Assembly (NCBI GenBank): GCA_026929865.2
Contig: CM049398.1
Location: 20,745,501 to 20,809,500 of the forward strand
From: Hyperoplus lanceolatus
Taxonomy: Eukaryota > Chordata > Actinopteri > Uranoscopiformes > Ammodytidae
Reading direction: 5' to 3'
DNA: 64,000 nt
This document shows, piece after piece, positions 24,892-37,947 of this stretch; positions within the stretch are counted from its first letter, which is position 1; each line of letters starts with the position of its first letter. Under the pieces are notes generated by a model that was given only the letters and a program-made list of their open reading frames with translations, had not been told where the DNA came from and made no database searches. The position numbers were made by a program, and so were the translations under genes.

Positions 24892-25698
24892 CTGCCAAAG
24901 CAAATCACAAAAGAAAAAAAAAATACAATTGTTACATTGCACAGTCATAGAAGGTATCAATGATACAGGACTGATACATGCAGTTTTCCTTTCACAAAGT
25001 AAAAATTACCACCAAATTAGACAGTTCTTTACAGGAACCCTGTTAGGAAATTATAACATTCCCAGTAAATATTTAAAATATGTCAGTTGTTAATGCTCTT
25101 AATTGAATAGCACTTTGTATTGGGCTGCTCTAATACCTACTGTATGCCAGATTGTGCAACAACTAGCATAACGCTGAATCATAAAGCCAAAATACCTGCC
25201 AACACAAACTCGCTCTGTCTATCCATTCACCACTACACAATAACAATCCAACGAGCGGAGCAGAGTCGTATAACACACAAAAAAGTGACTTCTTGACTAA
25301 TCACATCTGCTTGTATTGATTCCCTGTACTCTGTTGTGTGCCATTATACCAACGCTGCAGCGGTGACACTTGCACTATCATCATATATTTTCATGCAGTG
25401 CTGCCTGTGGCACAACAGCCACCTCATTGTTCTGATTTCCCCACAGAGTTGAAATCAAGAAAAGGCTGTGATCTGACAAACACTCCATCCCCCACAGCTA
25501 CAGACATCATCATTCCCTTATTAAACACATTCCAGATGCTTAGCATTGTCAACGTCTGTGCCCTTCTCCCCCTAGGTTAACAGCAAAGCTCTAGTTTGTC
25601 CTGACCAGCATCATTTCCTTTGGGAAATCCAAGGGATGGAAATCACATAGGTAAACAGGGGGCTTAAGTATAACTAGTGGAATTTCCAAACAACCATA
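24892..25698 (-). other. lrfn5 intron, proximal part
   Basis: Directly upstream of the exon on the minus strand. It starts with the pyrimidine tract of the acceptor; nothing else was recognised. The intron probably continues far to the right, because no preceding LRR, Ig or FN3 exon is visible in the window. Confidence 0.55.
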
Positions 25699-27324
25699 CA
25701 GTGTCGTGCGAAAGTTTGTGAACCCCTTGAGCCTTTTGGAATTTTATTTATTTTAACCATTATTAATACATTTTTTTTCAATACCAGTATTTTTTATATG
25801 ACATAACAGATGTTTGTTTATCAATTCAACATTTTTCTTTTCCAGAAATCAATTGTTAAAACAGTTAAAACAAATTATTTGACAAATGTTGTATGTGCAA
25901 AAGTTTGTGAACCCTAAGCTGCATTGCTTAAATCGAGCAAGGTAAACACAATCAGGTGGGCCAAATTGATTGATGAAATAGACCAATGTAATGAGAGATC
26001 TTTAGGGAAGAAATTGGGCGCCACTAGATAAAACAGAGATAAAACCAGACCAGTTTAGGCCCACCAAACTGAACCCATACAGGTCAGACATGCTAAAAGG
26101 GAAAGAAATTTCAGAAGATCTCAGGAATAGAGTTGTGATGCTGCACATTTGTCTGGGGACAGCTATAAATTAATTCAAAAAAAGTTTGAGCTCCATCGGT
26201 CCACCGTGAGGCAAATCATCTACAAATGGAGAGCTTTACGAGTGACTAAACATCTGCCTAGAAGTGGACTTCCTTCAAAAATATCTTCAAGCGCCACAAG
26301 AAAAGTATTTTTTTAGTTAAAAGCCAACCCACACATTACATCTAGTGATTTGCAGACCTCTCTTGCAACATCTGGGACAGATGTGCATGGTTCCACAATA
26401 TATAAGAATAATAATAATAATAAGAAAACTCAGTCAACATGGCTTTCAAGGGAGGGTTGCTGAAGAAGCCTCTGCTCTCAAAAAAGAACAAAACTGCTTG
26501 TCACAACTTTGCCAGAGAGCACCTGGAGATACCTGAAGTCTTATTCTGTGGACAGATTACTCCAAAATTGATCTGTTTGGTCATAACCAAAACCGCCATG
26601 TTTGGGCAAAAACGCAACTCTGCCTACCACCAAGAGAACCTTCTCCCAAGTGAAGAATGGTGGTGGCAAATGAGTCTGCAAATCTCCAGATGTAATGTGT
26701 GGTTGGCTTTTACCTGAAAAATCCCTTTTCTTGTGGCGCTTGAAGTTATTTTTGAAGGAAGTCCACTTCTAGGCAGATGTTAAGTCACTCTTAAAGCTCT
26801 CCATTTGTAGATGATTTGCCTCACGGTGGGCCGCTGGAGCTCAAACTTTTTATACGAATGTATAGCTGTCCCCAGACAAAGTGCAGCATCAAACTCTATT
26901 CCTGCGATCCTCTGAGATTTTTTTCCCTTTTGAGCATGTCTGACCTGTATGGGTTCAGTTTGGTGGGCCTAAAACTGACCTGGTTTAATCTTTGTTTTAT
27001 CTAGTGGCACTTTATTTCTTCCCTCAAGATCTCATTACATTGGTCTATTTTATCAATCAGTTTGGCCCACCTGATTGTGTTTACCTTGCTCGATTTAAGC
27101 AATGCAGCCCAGGTTCACAAACTTTTGCACATACAACATTTGTCAAATCATTTGTTTTATCCATTTTAACAATTGATTTCTGGAAAAGAAAAATGTTGGA
27201 ATTGATAAACAAACATCTGTTATTTCATATAAAAATACTGGTATTGAAAAAAATTAATTAATAATGGTTAAAATAAATACAATTCCAAAAGGCTCAGGGG
27301 TTCCAAAACTTTCTCACGACACTG
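25699..27324. mobile_element. Fold-back Tc1-type transposon
   Basis: Bounded by TA at 25697-25698 and 27325-27326, with ends CAGTGTCGTG and CACGACACTG. The left 0.66 kb (25699 to about 26358) is repeated in inverted orientation at about 26680-27324, so only about 320 bp in the middle is single-copy. Both arms carry the DNA-binding start of a Tc1 transposase (KFELHRSTVRQIIYKW and LPRSGLPSK are readable in the left arm). The centre carries a mid-transposase remnant (HGFKGGLLKKPLLSKKNK, then FGQKRNSAYHQENL). The catalytic C-terminal half with its DWP..SPDLN motif is absent, apparently replaced by the inverted N-terminal part. Total length of 1626 bp is near that of a normal Tc1. It is nonautonomous. 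Confidence 0.85.
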
Positions 27325-27326
27325 TA

Positions 27327-29622
27327 TGTCATTGCTTACATTTGATCTAAATGAGATCTATTTCCTTTTTGCTTTCTTTCACATTTTCCCCAATGAACTC
27401 AAAGTCTTGCTGTCTGTACCTGTCCCTACCCCCACACAAATGTGTTTCCTCCTCTGTATGGAGACAGACAGGCTTGGCAATATAGTCGAGATGAAATAGA
27501 ATTGATCAGGAGAATACTGTATCTGTGTATGTGGTTGAGGGTGGGGGGTCTGGTGAGAAAGGATCCCTGCATCAATTTCTTCATAAGAACTGAACCAGTA
27601 AACTGACCTGCTGTCTTGCCAGAGGGTAAAACCATGATTTGAGAGCCGATAACTGGGGTCGAGCCATTTCACAAGGGGTATTGAAAGAAAAAAGAAAATA
27701 GAAAAACAACAACGCAGACCACCTTATTAAACTTTAAAAAAAACTCCCCAGTCTTGTTGTCTCCTAACTGTGTTAGAACAAAATGATACCATGTCTGTTT
27801 TGCCTCTCTCGGAGGCAAGCTACATCATAGTTTATAAGGTGAGAAACCTCCAGGGAAATCAGTAGGAGACTAGAGCTGACTGTCCTTCAGTGAAATCCAC
27901 AAAGCACATGTAGGGCCTCTGAATCCGAAATCTGCAGTCTTACACAATGCTTTCCATTTTCACCCTATTATTTAAACAACATACACCTTGTGCTGCTGTG
28001 TGTGAAATCATGAGCTTTGATTATCATGGCAAAACAGGAGGTCTTTAAAAGTGTCCTAAGGAGCAAACTAATGGGACTCAAAACTCCAAGTAAGTGGCTA
28101 GATTATAATTGCATTGTCGTGCTAAGTCACTGTTCACAATATGGATCAGTTGTAATTATTACGACAAATAAAGACAAATGCAGTTTTGGTGCCACTAATT
28201 AAACTGAGCAATTATAATGGTATTCCATTGCCATCTCCATTTTGTAGTTCACTCAATTCTAAGCCCGTTCTGGACATTTTCCAAGTTGTCTTGATTTTCT
28301 GTCAGTTGGTTTCATTTCAGAGAGCTCTCTGTCATGTTGATTTGATTTGTTTTCTTCTATTTCATCGTGAATAGAGTACACTGCACAAATATGGCATTAA
28401 CATCCTTCTGTGGACACACTGAAACACAATTTGTCTGTGACTTTTTAAAATGATCCTGCTGTAAAACAAACAAAGTGCAATAACAGAGTGCTGAAGCATT
28501 ATATATAAATGAAACCTTAAGAATATGGGTAAAGCCATGGCAACTGGTAGAATATTGAGGAATAAGCACACGAAGAGCCTAATGGGAAGGTTTGCTGGCC
28601 ATTAATTCCCAGTTATTAATAATACTAATAAGTTTGCACCCCACCTCATAACCTTGCTCTCATTGTCTAAGGACTACTCTGACATACATTTGTGAACCTC
28701 ACACACCACTGGACTAGAGGAGCAGTGGAGAAGACAGGTGATAAATATCAATTATGCCACTAAAATGGCTTATAGCGAACTAATATAATCCAATCCAATT
28801 GGGTGAGACTGTATCAGTGAAACCCCTTCACAGCTACCCAGATAATCTTTTCCAACCATCAATGCACCGCCAAATACAATTTCTCCCATGAGAAGGGGAG
28901 CATCTGGTAAAATCATCTTTATTCAATCCCCTGTGGTGTCCCCCTGCCTAATGGTGAACTGTTCTTACAGTAACAGGAATCAAACAGGGAAGTTCCCCTG
29001 CCTGGAGGGTCTGCAAAGGCAGTTATGAATGAATCAAGGAGTGAGTGGGTGGGTGGGATGTGGTGGAAGAAATATTGCAGGGGGGAAGTGTAGGATTTGT
29101 TGAGTAGGAGATGGTCTGAAAATAATCAAATTGTTTCATGCCAAACCTACATTGGTGTACATTTGCTTTTCCCATTTTTCTACTGATGTTTTTATTTTGT
29201 ATTTTCCCCAGAAAGGGTCATCACCAAAATGACTTTGACAACAGTTACAGATGCAATGCTTTACTCAAAATACACTTACACAGAGTATTGACTGACATGA
29301 ACATCCAGTGTTGACTATTATATCCAATAGACACAATCAATCACTTGATGTGCAAAGTATTCATGACTCAATAGGGCCAAATACATGTGTGCCAGTGTGC
29401 TGGGGATGGTTCAGTGAGCCCATTTGACACTGATATCATGCTGGATGATCTATTTAGTTAATGGGTTCCACAATGGACACACACACACACCCCTGGAGGC
29501 ATTAATAATCCCAATGAACCCTTCACCAAATTCTGATTCACAAATGAACACTGAGCTACTACTTGTTCATGGTTAGTCTATCCCCTTATCTTTAACACAC
29601 ATGCACACACACAGAGCACACA

Positions 29623-29653
<31 letters not shown>

Positions 29654-30095
29654 CACAGAAAACAAATCAACAATGTATAATTTTTTGTCAGTCCTCGGTT
29701 TCTCTTAACTGACACATGCACACAGGAGCTGTGCCCACACACAACTGCAAAGACTGCAAGACTCTTTCAAATACTCAAACAGATAAACTATCCACCGTTT
29801 GAATTGAACAAATGCTTTTCTGCTATGTGATCACTCAAACATAATAAGCCTGATTAATGGGCTTGAATGTTTACATAAACTGACAGCCTTCCAAACATAT
29901 TCTTTTTCTCCCATATATTCAAAGGTTGTATACTATGATCTTTGGCAACATTTTTGCTAAGAATACGGAAATGTGGTTTTCATATTCAGAGAGCAACAAC
30001 CAGGTTTTAACCTTATACACAGAAAAAGTGGAAACAATTGACATTTCAACCATTTGCTGTATTTTACAAGGGATGTCAAATCAGATTATGCTGAC
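27327..30095. other. Probable lrfn5 intron, no gene recognised
   Basis: About 2.8 kb without a recognisable exon or transposon. A CA microsatellite lies at 29625-29653 and a shorter one near 29476-29490. Confidence 0.45.
29625..29653 (+). repeat. (CA)n microsatellite
   Basis: Uninterrupted CA run within a wider CA-rich patch beginning near 29598. Confidence 0.95.
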
Positions 30096-30132
30096 TGTTA
30101 CGCGCTCCCACCTTTCTCCTCCTCCCTCCTGC

Positions 30133-30176
<44 letters not shown>

Positions 30177-30595
30177 ATTGAGACTATTGATTGAGACAGC
30201 ATTTTCAGCAATCCTGCGGAGTTTAAAAGCATGGCTGGGCGGCTGGCTGGTCTCCCTCACTTCTGCAGCATTGGTCAGCTGTTTCTAAACTTCCCAGTTG
30301 TCACCTTGGTTTTGGTTGGTTTACTTATGGGGGCTGCTGGTTGTCTTTGTTTAATCGTAGTTTTATAATGGGGCCGGGGTTATAGTTTAGCTGGAGGAAG
30401 ACCTGGGCAATATTGCAGACCAACTGTGCTGCCCCAGGCTTCCTCCCGTTTTCCTTTTTATTTGCAGCCTCCTGTGTTGAGTTGTGTTGTGGGATTATTT
30501 TAATACATCACGTTACTACTTTGATTGTTTGGTTTCATCTGGTTTATTTGCATGTTTACTGGCCGGCCAACGAGCCTGGGGGCCCGGCCGTAACA
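30096..30595 (+). repeat. 5' LTR of the Gypsy fossil
   Basis: About 500 bp, TGTTACGCGC at the start and CGTAACA at the end, including a CT run at about 30137-30171. The sequence TGGGGACTCGTC just inside it is a plausible tRNA primer-binding site. Confidence 0.8.
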
Positions 30596-33500
30596 TAATG
30601 GGGACTCGTCTAAAGTTTGTTTAGCGGTTGGTGGTGTTTGGTTTGACGCTCGGCGCCGTAGTTGGATATTTGTTAAAGCGCAATGGAGTTTGATCTAGAG
30701 GATTTCGTGGGGTACCCAACCACTGAGAAGGTGGAGGGGTGTACAGTGGAGCATTTAAAACTCATTGCGGAGAGGTATGAAATTCCAGTAAGCAAGACGG
30801 GCAAGAAGATAATTAAGGATCAGCTGGTTCAAGCGTTGGTTCAGCAGGGAGTGTTGGCGGAGCAGGGCGCGGGTGCCTCTCCTGAGTCTGAAGGGGCGGG
30901 CTTGAGCAAGCAGGTGAGGTTGAAGGAGATAGCGCTAGAAATGCGTAGATTAGAAGTCAAGGAAAAGGAGATTGCCAGCTAGTTAGAGATGAGGAAGGTG
31001 GAGGGGGAGAATATGCTGCGGCTAAAGGAGATGGAGTCGGGAGTCGGAACTAAACATATATAGTCCGTTTCTGATGAGTGGCGCTGTGTCTTTAACTCGG
31101 GGGGGGAGCAAGGTGCCTGTGAGTATTTTGAGGGATACAGCCGCGTCCCAGTCATTTATTCTAAGTGATGTTTTGCCCCTGTCTAGCGAATCTGATATTG
31201 ATTCTAGTATCATTGTCCGGGGGTTTGGGATGCAGTGCATGTGGGCGCCGCTGCATACAGTGTACCTCGAATCAGATTTGGTGACCGGGTCCGGTGGTTG
31301 TCGGTGTTCGTCCCTGTTTTCCCATAAAAGGGGTCTCCTTTCTTTTGGGAAACGACCTGGCGGGAGGTAAGGTGTTAGCCACGCCTGAGTTAACGGCGGT
31401 GCCTATGGTGACTGAGGGTAACGATAGGCTGGCTCAAGAATATCCTAGGGTTTTTTCGGCGTGTGCTGTGACCCGTGCAATGGCAAAGCGTCAGGTAGTG
31501 GATGACGAGGTTGATATATCTGACACCTTTCTGAGCGAAACTGCTACTCCTTCCTCTGGCAAGCTGTCCGGTGAAGAAGGAAGGTTCACTGATGTGTTTA
31601 CGGGGCGTGGGTCGCTTGTGACAGAGCAGAAAGGCGATCTTAGTTTGTCTCTACTTCTTGAAAGCACTGTTTCAGCGGGGGACATCGGGTCTGTGTCTCG
31701 TGGGTTCTTCCTCAAAAATGGAGTGCTCATGCGTAAATGGACTCCGCCTTATGCAGTGACAGGTGACGAGGGGGAGCGGTTACCCAGATAGTGGTTCCGT
31801 TAAAGTATCGTTCCGATGTTTTGAGTTTGGCCCACGATCATCAGTTAGCTGGGCATTTGGGGGTAAATAAGACTTACGATCGGGTGCTGCGGCATTTCTT
31901 CTGGCCTGGGTTGAAGAGGGACGCACTGCAGTACTGTAATCGTGTCATGTTTGCCAGGTTACTGGTAAACCAACTCAAACAATTCCACCGCACCGTTCTA
32001 CCCAATTCGGCTGTAGGGGAACCTTTTGAACGGGTTAACATCTGATTGTGTATGTCGGAGCTACCTTGTAGCAGTTTGGTATTCAGTTTTTACTTTTATC
32101 ATGTGTACAGTAACATGGGTTTCCACAAGCTCATTCACTTTCTGCATGAAATAACTGCTCTCCTGTGGTGGTAAGCGTTGATCAAGTTCTTCTCTGTGTT
32201 TAGTTTTGAAAGTGCTTCATGATGATCAGGGAGCCGAACTTCGTATCGCAGGTGTTTCTCAGATGCTGTGGCTTCCGGAAGCCAGCGCGGTCCCTGAAGT
32301 CGTGCCCTTTAGTGCTGGGGGCACTGAAACAGTTCACACAAGACATAAAGCCGATGCTGCCCGGGCTTACTGTTTGGAGTTTGAGAAAGACTGGGATGAA
32401 GTTCCCTCCTAATGTTTCGATGTAAGAAGGTGGTACGGAGTCATAAGGTTGCCCTACTGGCTGGTTTTTTGCCACATGTGCGTGGTCCATTGAAACTGTA
32501 ATTGAAGTGAATTGGTATTATAGGCCTCAGAACCTGTTGGATTTTGTATGTGATTTCCGTTACAAGCTGCGCCGGGCTTGTGACCTGAAAGGAAAAATCT
32601 TAGCAGATATCGGGAAAGAATGAAGGGGTGAATGCGACAAAACTTAGCGGCAGCAGAGTTTTTATTTCCGGTGATAAGGTATTTGGTTCTGTTGCGATTC
32701 CCAGTGTGTTTAAACTCGTTTCAGTGGCCCATGCTGGAAAAGAAAATTGGGTGACTCTGATTACCTTATTGCTACTCCGGGCAGTAGCCGCAAAGAAGAG
32801 ACTATGCCCGCATAAATATGTTATTGAAACCGTGTTAATAGGAATCGTGGCGATGGTACTGACCGGTCTGTGTCAAAGCCGACAGTCCTTCGTAGAGGTG
32901 TGTGTAATGTTGTCAAACTTGGACGAGTCAATTCTGAGCTTCGCAGGGCCCAAGTTGAGTTATCTGTAAGGGAGCTGTCTAGTGCTGAAAATGCTGTTGC
33001 CGGGGGTGAGCAGGACATGGTGGAGGTGGGTGATATTGGTTTCAAGTCTAGCTAGTGCAGGGGAGGCTAAGAACTCTAATGTACTGTGAAGGAATGGACA
33101 CTCATCACCTGTTCTTCCCACGCTTTGATGTTGGGGTTGATTTTGTCACACCTTGTTTTCTGACGTTCCTTCGTGTACCTCTGTTTTACCACGTATTAGT
33201 GCGGGAAATTGATTTTCCCACAGTTAAACATATACCCAGTATATTTATTTTTTTTGATAAAGCCCTAGAAAATGATGCCTATTATTGCCAGAATTTTTAG
33301 TTAGAGTATATGCTGAAGCATGGATTTACGGAGCCTAGTTCAAGCTCGTGGAGCTCTCCCACCTGCCTCTTGGTGGATAAAGCCGTCAATCAGGTGTTTC
33401 TGCACTGACTTCCAGAAAGGTTCGCCTTTCAAGTTGTGAAGAAAGTGATCTTTATCTCAGTGCCTAGAGTGGAAGATTGTGTCGGTCAGGTCCCCCCGTT

Positions 33501-34539
33501 GTGCTTTGTATGACAAAAAACTCGATCTGCTAAAGGTATTGGCGAGGTCCATTAACGAAGCGTCTGAGAAGATCCCCCTATGCTGTGACGCCCGATGATT
33601 TTGCAGTACAAGGTGTCGGCATTTGGAATGCGCAATTCATCTCACTTTTCAAGGCTGGTGAATATGTAATTTATCAGGTGTTTTCTAGTTAAGACTTATT
33701 TGCTTGAGTGATGTGTGATTGTTCTGATGACTGGCAGAGCCATATGCAGCAGTTCGGCGAAAGTGTTTGATCGGCTGAGCACGCTAACCCAGCTGTGGTT
33801 GCCCAGTGAGACTTTGGGCAGGCTACTGTGTGGATGCCTTAGGGAAGGTGGTGGGCCGGGGAGGTGCGCACGGTGCAGGCCAAAAGTAGAAGGCTATCCT
33901 GCTTCCCTGTTCAGTTCAAGTCCAGATTTGCGTTGTTTCCTGGGGATGGCGGGGTACTATAGGGGTTCTGCAGAACTTTTCCATGATTAAGCTTGCAATG
34001 ACTGAGCCTAATAAGCCCAAAGGTTCGATTTCGTGGTCCGATGAGAATCAAAATTTTTCAGCAAATTAAAGCCTTATATGCCCCAGTACTTGCGAAATTC
34101 CCGTTGATCAGCACATTTAAACTGGCCCTAGATGCTAAATGAAGTCTGGGAGCAGGTGCTGTTCTGCTCCAGGATAGGGATGATAGCGTCAGAACACCCT
34201 GTGTCTACCTCTCGGAAATTTAACCGTCATCAGCGTGTGTATTCTACGATTGAAAAAGAAGCTCTCGCCATTTCTTTCGCATTAGAACCATTTTTGAGGT
34301 GTACGTCGGGTGTTAGGCAGCGCTCCTAACCCTATCTAAAGCCACCTTTAGAATTGTACATTCAAACAATATTGGAGCTTTAATCAGCTGATGCGTTGGA
34401 AGCATTTTTCTGCAGGCCTTCAATGTGGTCATTAGATATATTAGTGACCAAAGATAATGTTATGTAGGATCATACGATTAATCGCTTGTAAGTTGTTGTG
34501 TTTTTTTTTTGTGTGAAAAATCACTAACTAGGTTGGGGG

Positions 34540-35053
34540 TGTTACGCGCTCCACCTTTCTCCTCCTCCTGCCCCTCCCTTCTCTCTCTCTCTCTCAGGTG
34601 TTCACAGTTTCGATTGGGGCCAGGTGCTGGCAATCCTGCGGAGTTTAAAGGCGTGGCCTGGAAGAAGCTGGCTCAGGTCTCTCCCCTGTCTGGCTGTAGA
34701 GCGTCGTGCGGTTGACCTGCTGCGGCTGCCGGTTGTCGCCTTGGTTTTGGTTGGGTTCTTATGGGGGCTGCTAGGGTTGTGTTCTTTTTGTTTATAGCAG
34801 TTTAGAGGGGTCGGGGGTTATAGTTTAGCTGGAGGAAGACCTGGGCAATATTGCAGACCAACTGTGCTGCCCCAGGCTTCCTCCCCGTTTTCCTTTTTAT
34901 TTGCAGCCTCCTGAGTTGAGTTGTGTGAGGGGATTATTTTGAATGAAGAAATCACGTTATCACTTTGATTGCTTTGTTCCCTCTGGTTTCTTCCTGCTCT
35001 GTCACAGTTTGGCCGGCCAACCCAGCCCCACTGGGGCCTTGGCCACAGCAACA
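34540..35053 (+). repeat. 3' LTR of the Gypsy fossil
   Basis: About 514 bp matching the 5' LTR, best in the stretch around 34810-34920, which is nearly identical to about 30370-30480. It begins TGTTACGCGC. The end, near GCAACA, is less certain. Confidence 0.78.
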
Positions 35054-35599
35054 CTGGCCCATGATGCTTACCGGTTGGCTTTATGTACCTTTACTAACCA
35101 TGGAATCTGCACTGCTACATTAGGATGATCTACCACTGAATTTTATAATAAAGTATAAATATAAAACCGGTGACAAAACACATCTCACTTGCAGTGCAAA
35201 CAGTTCTTTGTGGATTTTATGCATGCTAAGTAATTGACTAAACATGCTCATGAAAGCTAAACTGTAATAAAATTTAATGTTAACTAAAATACAAACTGTT
35301 GACAACACTTTGCATTACAGGATATTGATGAGAAACCCCAATGTAAATGTAAATAATTGTTTATGGATACCTGTACCAAACTGGACGAGGCACAGAAAAT
35401 AACACCTGTATTGCTGTAATGTTTCTGGAGACAACAAACGGGAAATGCAACTGCCCTGTTACCTTAAGGCCGCAATAGGAATCCATTAAAACGTAAGGGA
35501 AAAGTTAAGCTAGTGTGGATGTTGGTATGAGTTACCCTTGAAATGTACAACACTCTTTTGTAACCTTGATACAAACATGATGAGCTGGTCAGAACCAGT

Positions 35600-36410
35600 T
35601 TACAAATCAATTAGTCCTAGGGGAAATTCCTGGGGACATTCATCACCGGGGACCTAACATGGAGAACGCACATATCCAGTCTTGTGAAGAGGGCCCAGAA
35701 GAGGCTCTTCTTCCTAAGGAGGCTTAAACAGGCTGGTTTAGCCACACACCTGCTCATGAACTTCTATAGGAGTACAATCGAGAGCATCCTCTGCCAGGGC
35801 TGCTGTGTGTGGTGTTAAGGCTGCACAGCGGAGAGCAAGAGGGACTTGGCCAGGGTGGTTAGGTCTGCAAGAAAGATCATCGGAGCTGAGCTCCCAGACC
35901 TGGACTCTGGGTGGGGTGACCGCCTGAAGAGGAAGGCAAGGTCAATAAGCACTGATAAAACCCACCCTGGACACACCTTGTTTGTTCCCCTACCATTGGG
36001 GAAGAATTTGCGCACACTGCGAGCCCGCACCACCAGGATGAGGAATAGTTTTTTTTCAAGAGCTGTAGCCTCCTCAGCCCCCACCCCTCAACCCCAGTCC
36101 CTCCCCAAGCCCCCTAACAAAGCATTAAGAACAACTCTGTAGCAGTAGCTCCCAACACACACATCTACATTTTTAATCATTTATAATTTTTTATCTTTAA
36201 ATGAATTGCATATATGGCACAATATGTACAAGGGATCATTTTTAAATCTAATATCACTATTTATATATTTATTCTTCAAACCATTTTTGTCATTTGGTCT
36301 TTGTGTTTTGTGTCATTTTTAGACATATAAACACATGTTGCTGGAGAATGCCTAACTGTATTTCGTTGTGTACTGCAATGACAATAAAATCCTTGAATCT
36401 TGAATACATT
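35600..36410 (+). mobile_element. LINE 3' fragment (Rex1/L2-like)
   Basis: The C-terminal part of a LINE reverse-transcriptase protein is readable from about 35625 (RAQKRLFFLRRLKQAGLAT, FYRSTIESILCQGCCVW, then ARKIIGAELPDLDS, and NLRTLRARTTRMRNSFF) to a TAG at 36140-36142. There is one in-frame TAA after the CCVW segment. A 3' UTR of about 260 bp ends with CAATAAAATCCTTGAATCTTGAATA, a short repeat tail of the kind fish LINEs carry. The 5' part, including the catalytic core, is missing, so it is a dead 5'-truncated copy. The clade is a judgement from the tail and protein style. Confidence 0.75.
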
Positions 36411-36616
36411 CACATTATGTATACCAATGTCGTAACAGTTGTTTGAAATAATTGGATTCAAAGCAGCATGGGCTACTGTCTGGCATACAGTATGTTTCGG
36501 TGATGCTCATTTATATTGTTTACAATTCTCATACATTTTTAACTCAGCAAATTTCCTACCAACCTTCATTCCCATCACTTACAGGCCAATGCACCAACAT
36601 GCACCATCCTCATATA

Positions 36617-37917
36617 GGGGAGAGTGGCCTAAGTTGTGCAACTTTTCACTCAAAGTGAGCTTTAAAGTGAGGCCTTGACAGTAAAGTCTCCAACTCAAAT
36701 ATGTACATATATTTCAGGGTGTTGTGCATCCCTGGCAATAAAAACTTTGGATCTGGGATAAACTGTTGAAGAAATATAGCTTTTGGAAAAAAGTTGTCTT
36801 GATGCACAACTTGCCCCCGATGTGGTGTAAGTTGTGCGGTTGGAAGAAAATACCATGGGGTGAATTGTGCCATTGATATATATCTCATTAACTGTAATGC
36901 AAGACAAATCCATTAGACATTCACTTATTTAAGGTGTATTTAAAGTAAATAAAGTAAATAGTTGACAAAGATTGAAGGACAATTTTCTTAAACAAGGCCT
37001 AGCAGATCTAATGGTTTTACCTGCAAAGCTCACAATGACACAGTCACCATCATCATCTTTCTGGCCATCTGAACTCTCATCAGTGGTGTCGTTAAGTGGA
37101 ATTGAGATGTCACTCTCTTCTGAGCTACTGTAGACAATCACTTTCTTTTGGTGACCAGCGTATAGAGCCATGCCACTGGCACAACTCTCAGAAATGTACT
37201 TTGCACTAGTTGCTCCGTGCTTGTGGAAGCAACTGCCACCTGAGAAATGTGATTCCCCTACATTTCTGCCTTTACATCAAGGCTCAAAACCCATATGTAC
37301 ACCCTGGTGTTTCCTCCCCATTAACTATCTTACCTCTGCACTACTATCTGTGTTTATGTGGATGTATGGGCTTTCCACGTCTTTATTTTGGTTATTGTTA
37401 TTTTACCTTCATTGTTTACCTACTGAATGCACTATGTACAGCACTTTGGAAAGTGTAAACTGTCATAAATGTGCTTTATAAATACATTTACTTACTTACT
37501 TTACTTACTTACTTATAACTCACCCAGGCCCTTTGGCACAAATCACCCCAATCTCAGAAATTTGGGTAATAAGCATGATGCAGCAATTTAGGGCTGACAT
37601 CGTGCTAACTGTATAGACTCAAAATGTAGCATACCAAAGCACTAAAACATGTGTCAAATGTTTTCAAACTTGTCTATAATTGTTCAGACACAATAATCAA
37701 AAAACCTTTATCATGGAAATTTTACTTTGGAAGGCAAAACACAGTTTTTGAGCTTAAATGTGCTTATATCTTATTCCTTGTGTCTCCCTTCTTTACAGAA
37801 TGAGTCAAATGGATGGCTCTTCTTAAATATGTGGTCACATTTTCAATTTCTTCCATGGTTTTCTAGAAACAAGGGGTGGCACAACTTACAAAATGCACAA
37901 CTTAGGCCACTCTCCCC
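36617..37917 (+). mobile_element. TIR DNA transposon, copy A (nonautonomous composite)
   Basis: A 1301-bp element with TIR GGGGAGAGTGGCCTAAGTTG at the left and its complement at the right, flanked by TA on both sides. A second, inverted copy lies at 47812-49005. A short remnant frame (37171-36929, minus) contains SSSEESDISIPLNDTTDESS and GDCVIVSFAGK. This resembles C-terminal segments I recall from fish pogo-like transposases, and TA targets fit the Tc1/mariner/pogo group, but that assignment is tentative. The element also carries a LINE tail at about 37170-37515. No intact transposase is present. Confidence 0.7.
37170..37515 (+). mobile_element. LINE 3' end captured inside copy A
   Basis: Readable LINE C-terminal coding remnant (APCLWKQLPPE, followed by a shifted SPTFLPL segment), a 3' UTR ending GTGCTTTATAAATACATT, and a tail of ACTT repeats. 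The same fragment sits at the same place in copy B, so it was inside the DNA element before the two copies spread. Confidence 0.7.
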
Positions 37918-37942
37918 TATGTTCATAGCACAGCAGCAGATG

Positions 37943-37947
37943 GTCAC
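37943..37947 (+). repeat. BEL/Pao target duplication, left (GTCAC)
   Basis: GTCAC directly before the left LTR; the same five bases follow the right LTR end at 41596-41600. Five base pairs is usual for BEL/Pao. Confidence 0.75.

Larger units (their letters stand above)
30096..35053 (+). mobile_element. Ty3/Gypsy LTR retrotransposon fossil, Gmr1-like gene order
   Basis: About 5 kb between two related LTRs. Parts readable in order on the plus strand are: a gag start (from 30683, MEFDLEDFVGYPTTEKVEG); protease-like sequence (around 31070-31300); integrase zinc-binding and core remnants (around 31700-32430); reverse transcriptase remnants (around 33300-33990); and RNase H remnants (around 34130-34330). 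Integrase ahead of reverse transcriptase is Copia-like order, yet the domain sequences are Gypsy-type, as in the Gmr1 group of deuterostomes. A G-rich tract lies just before the 3' LTR. No target duplication is obvious. It is clearly broken, with many breaks. The LTRs differ by perhaps 10-15% by eye, with indels, so the insertion is fairly old. Confidence 0.8.
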
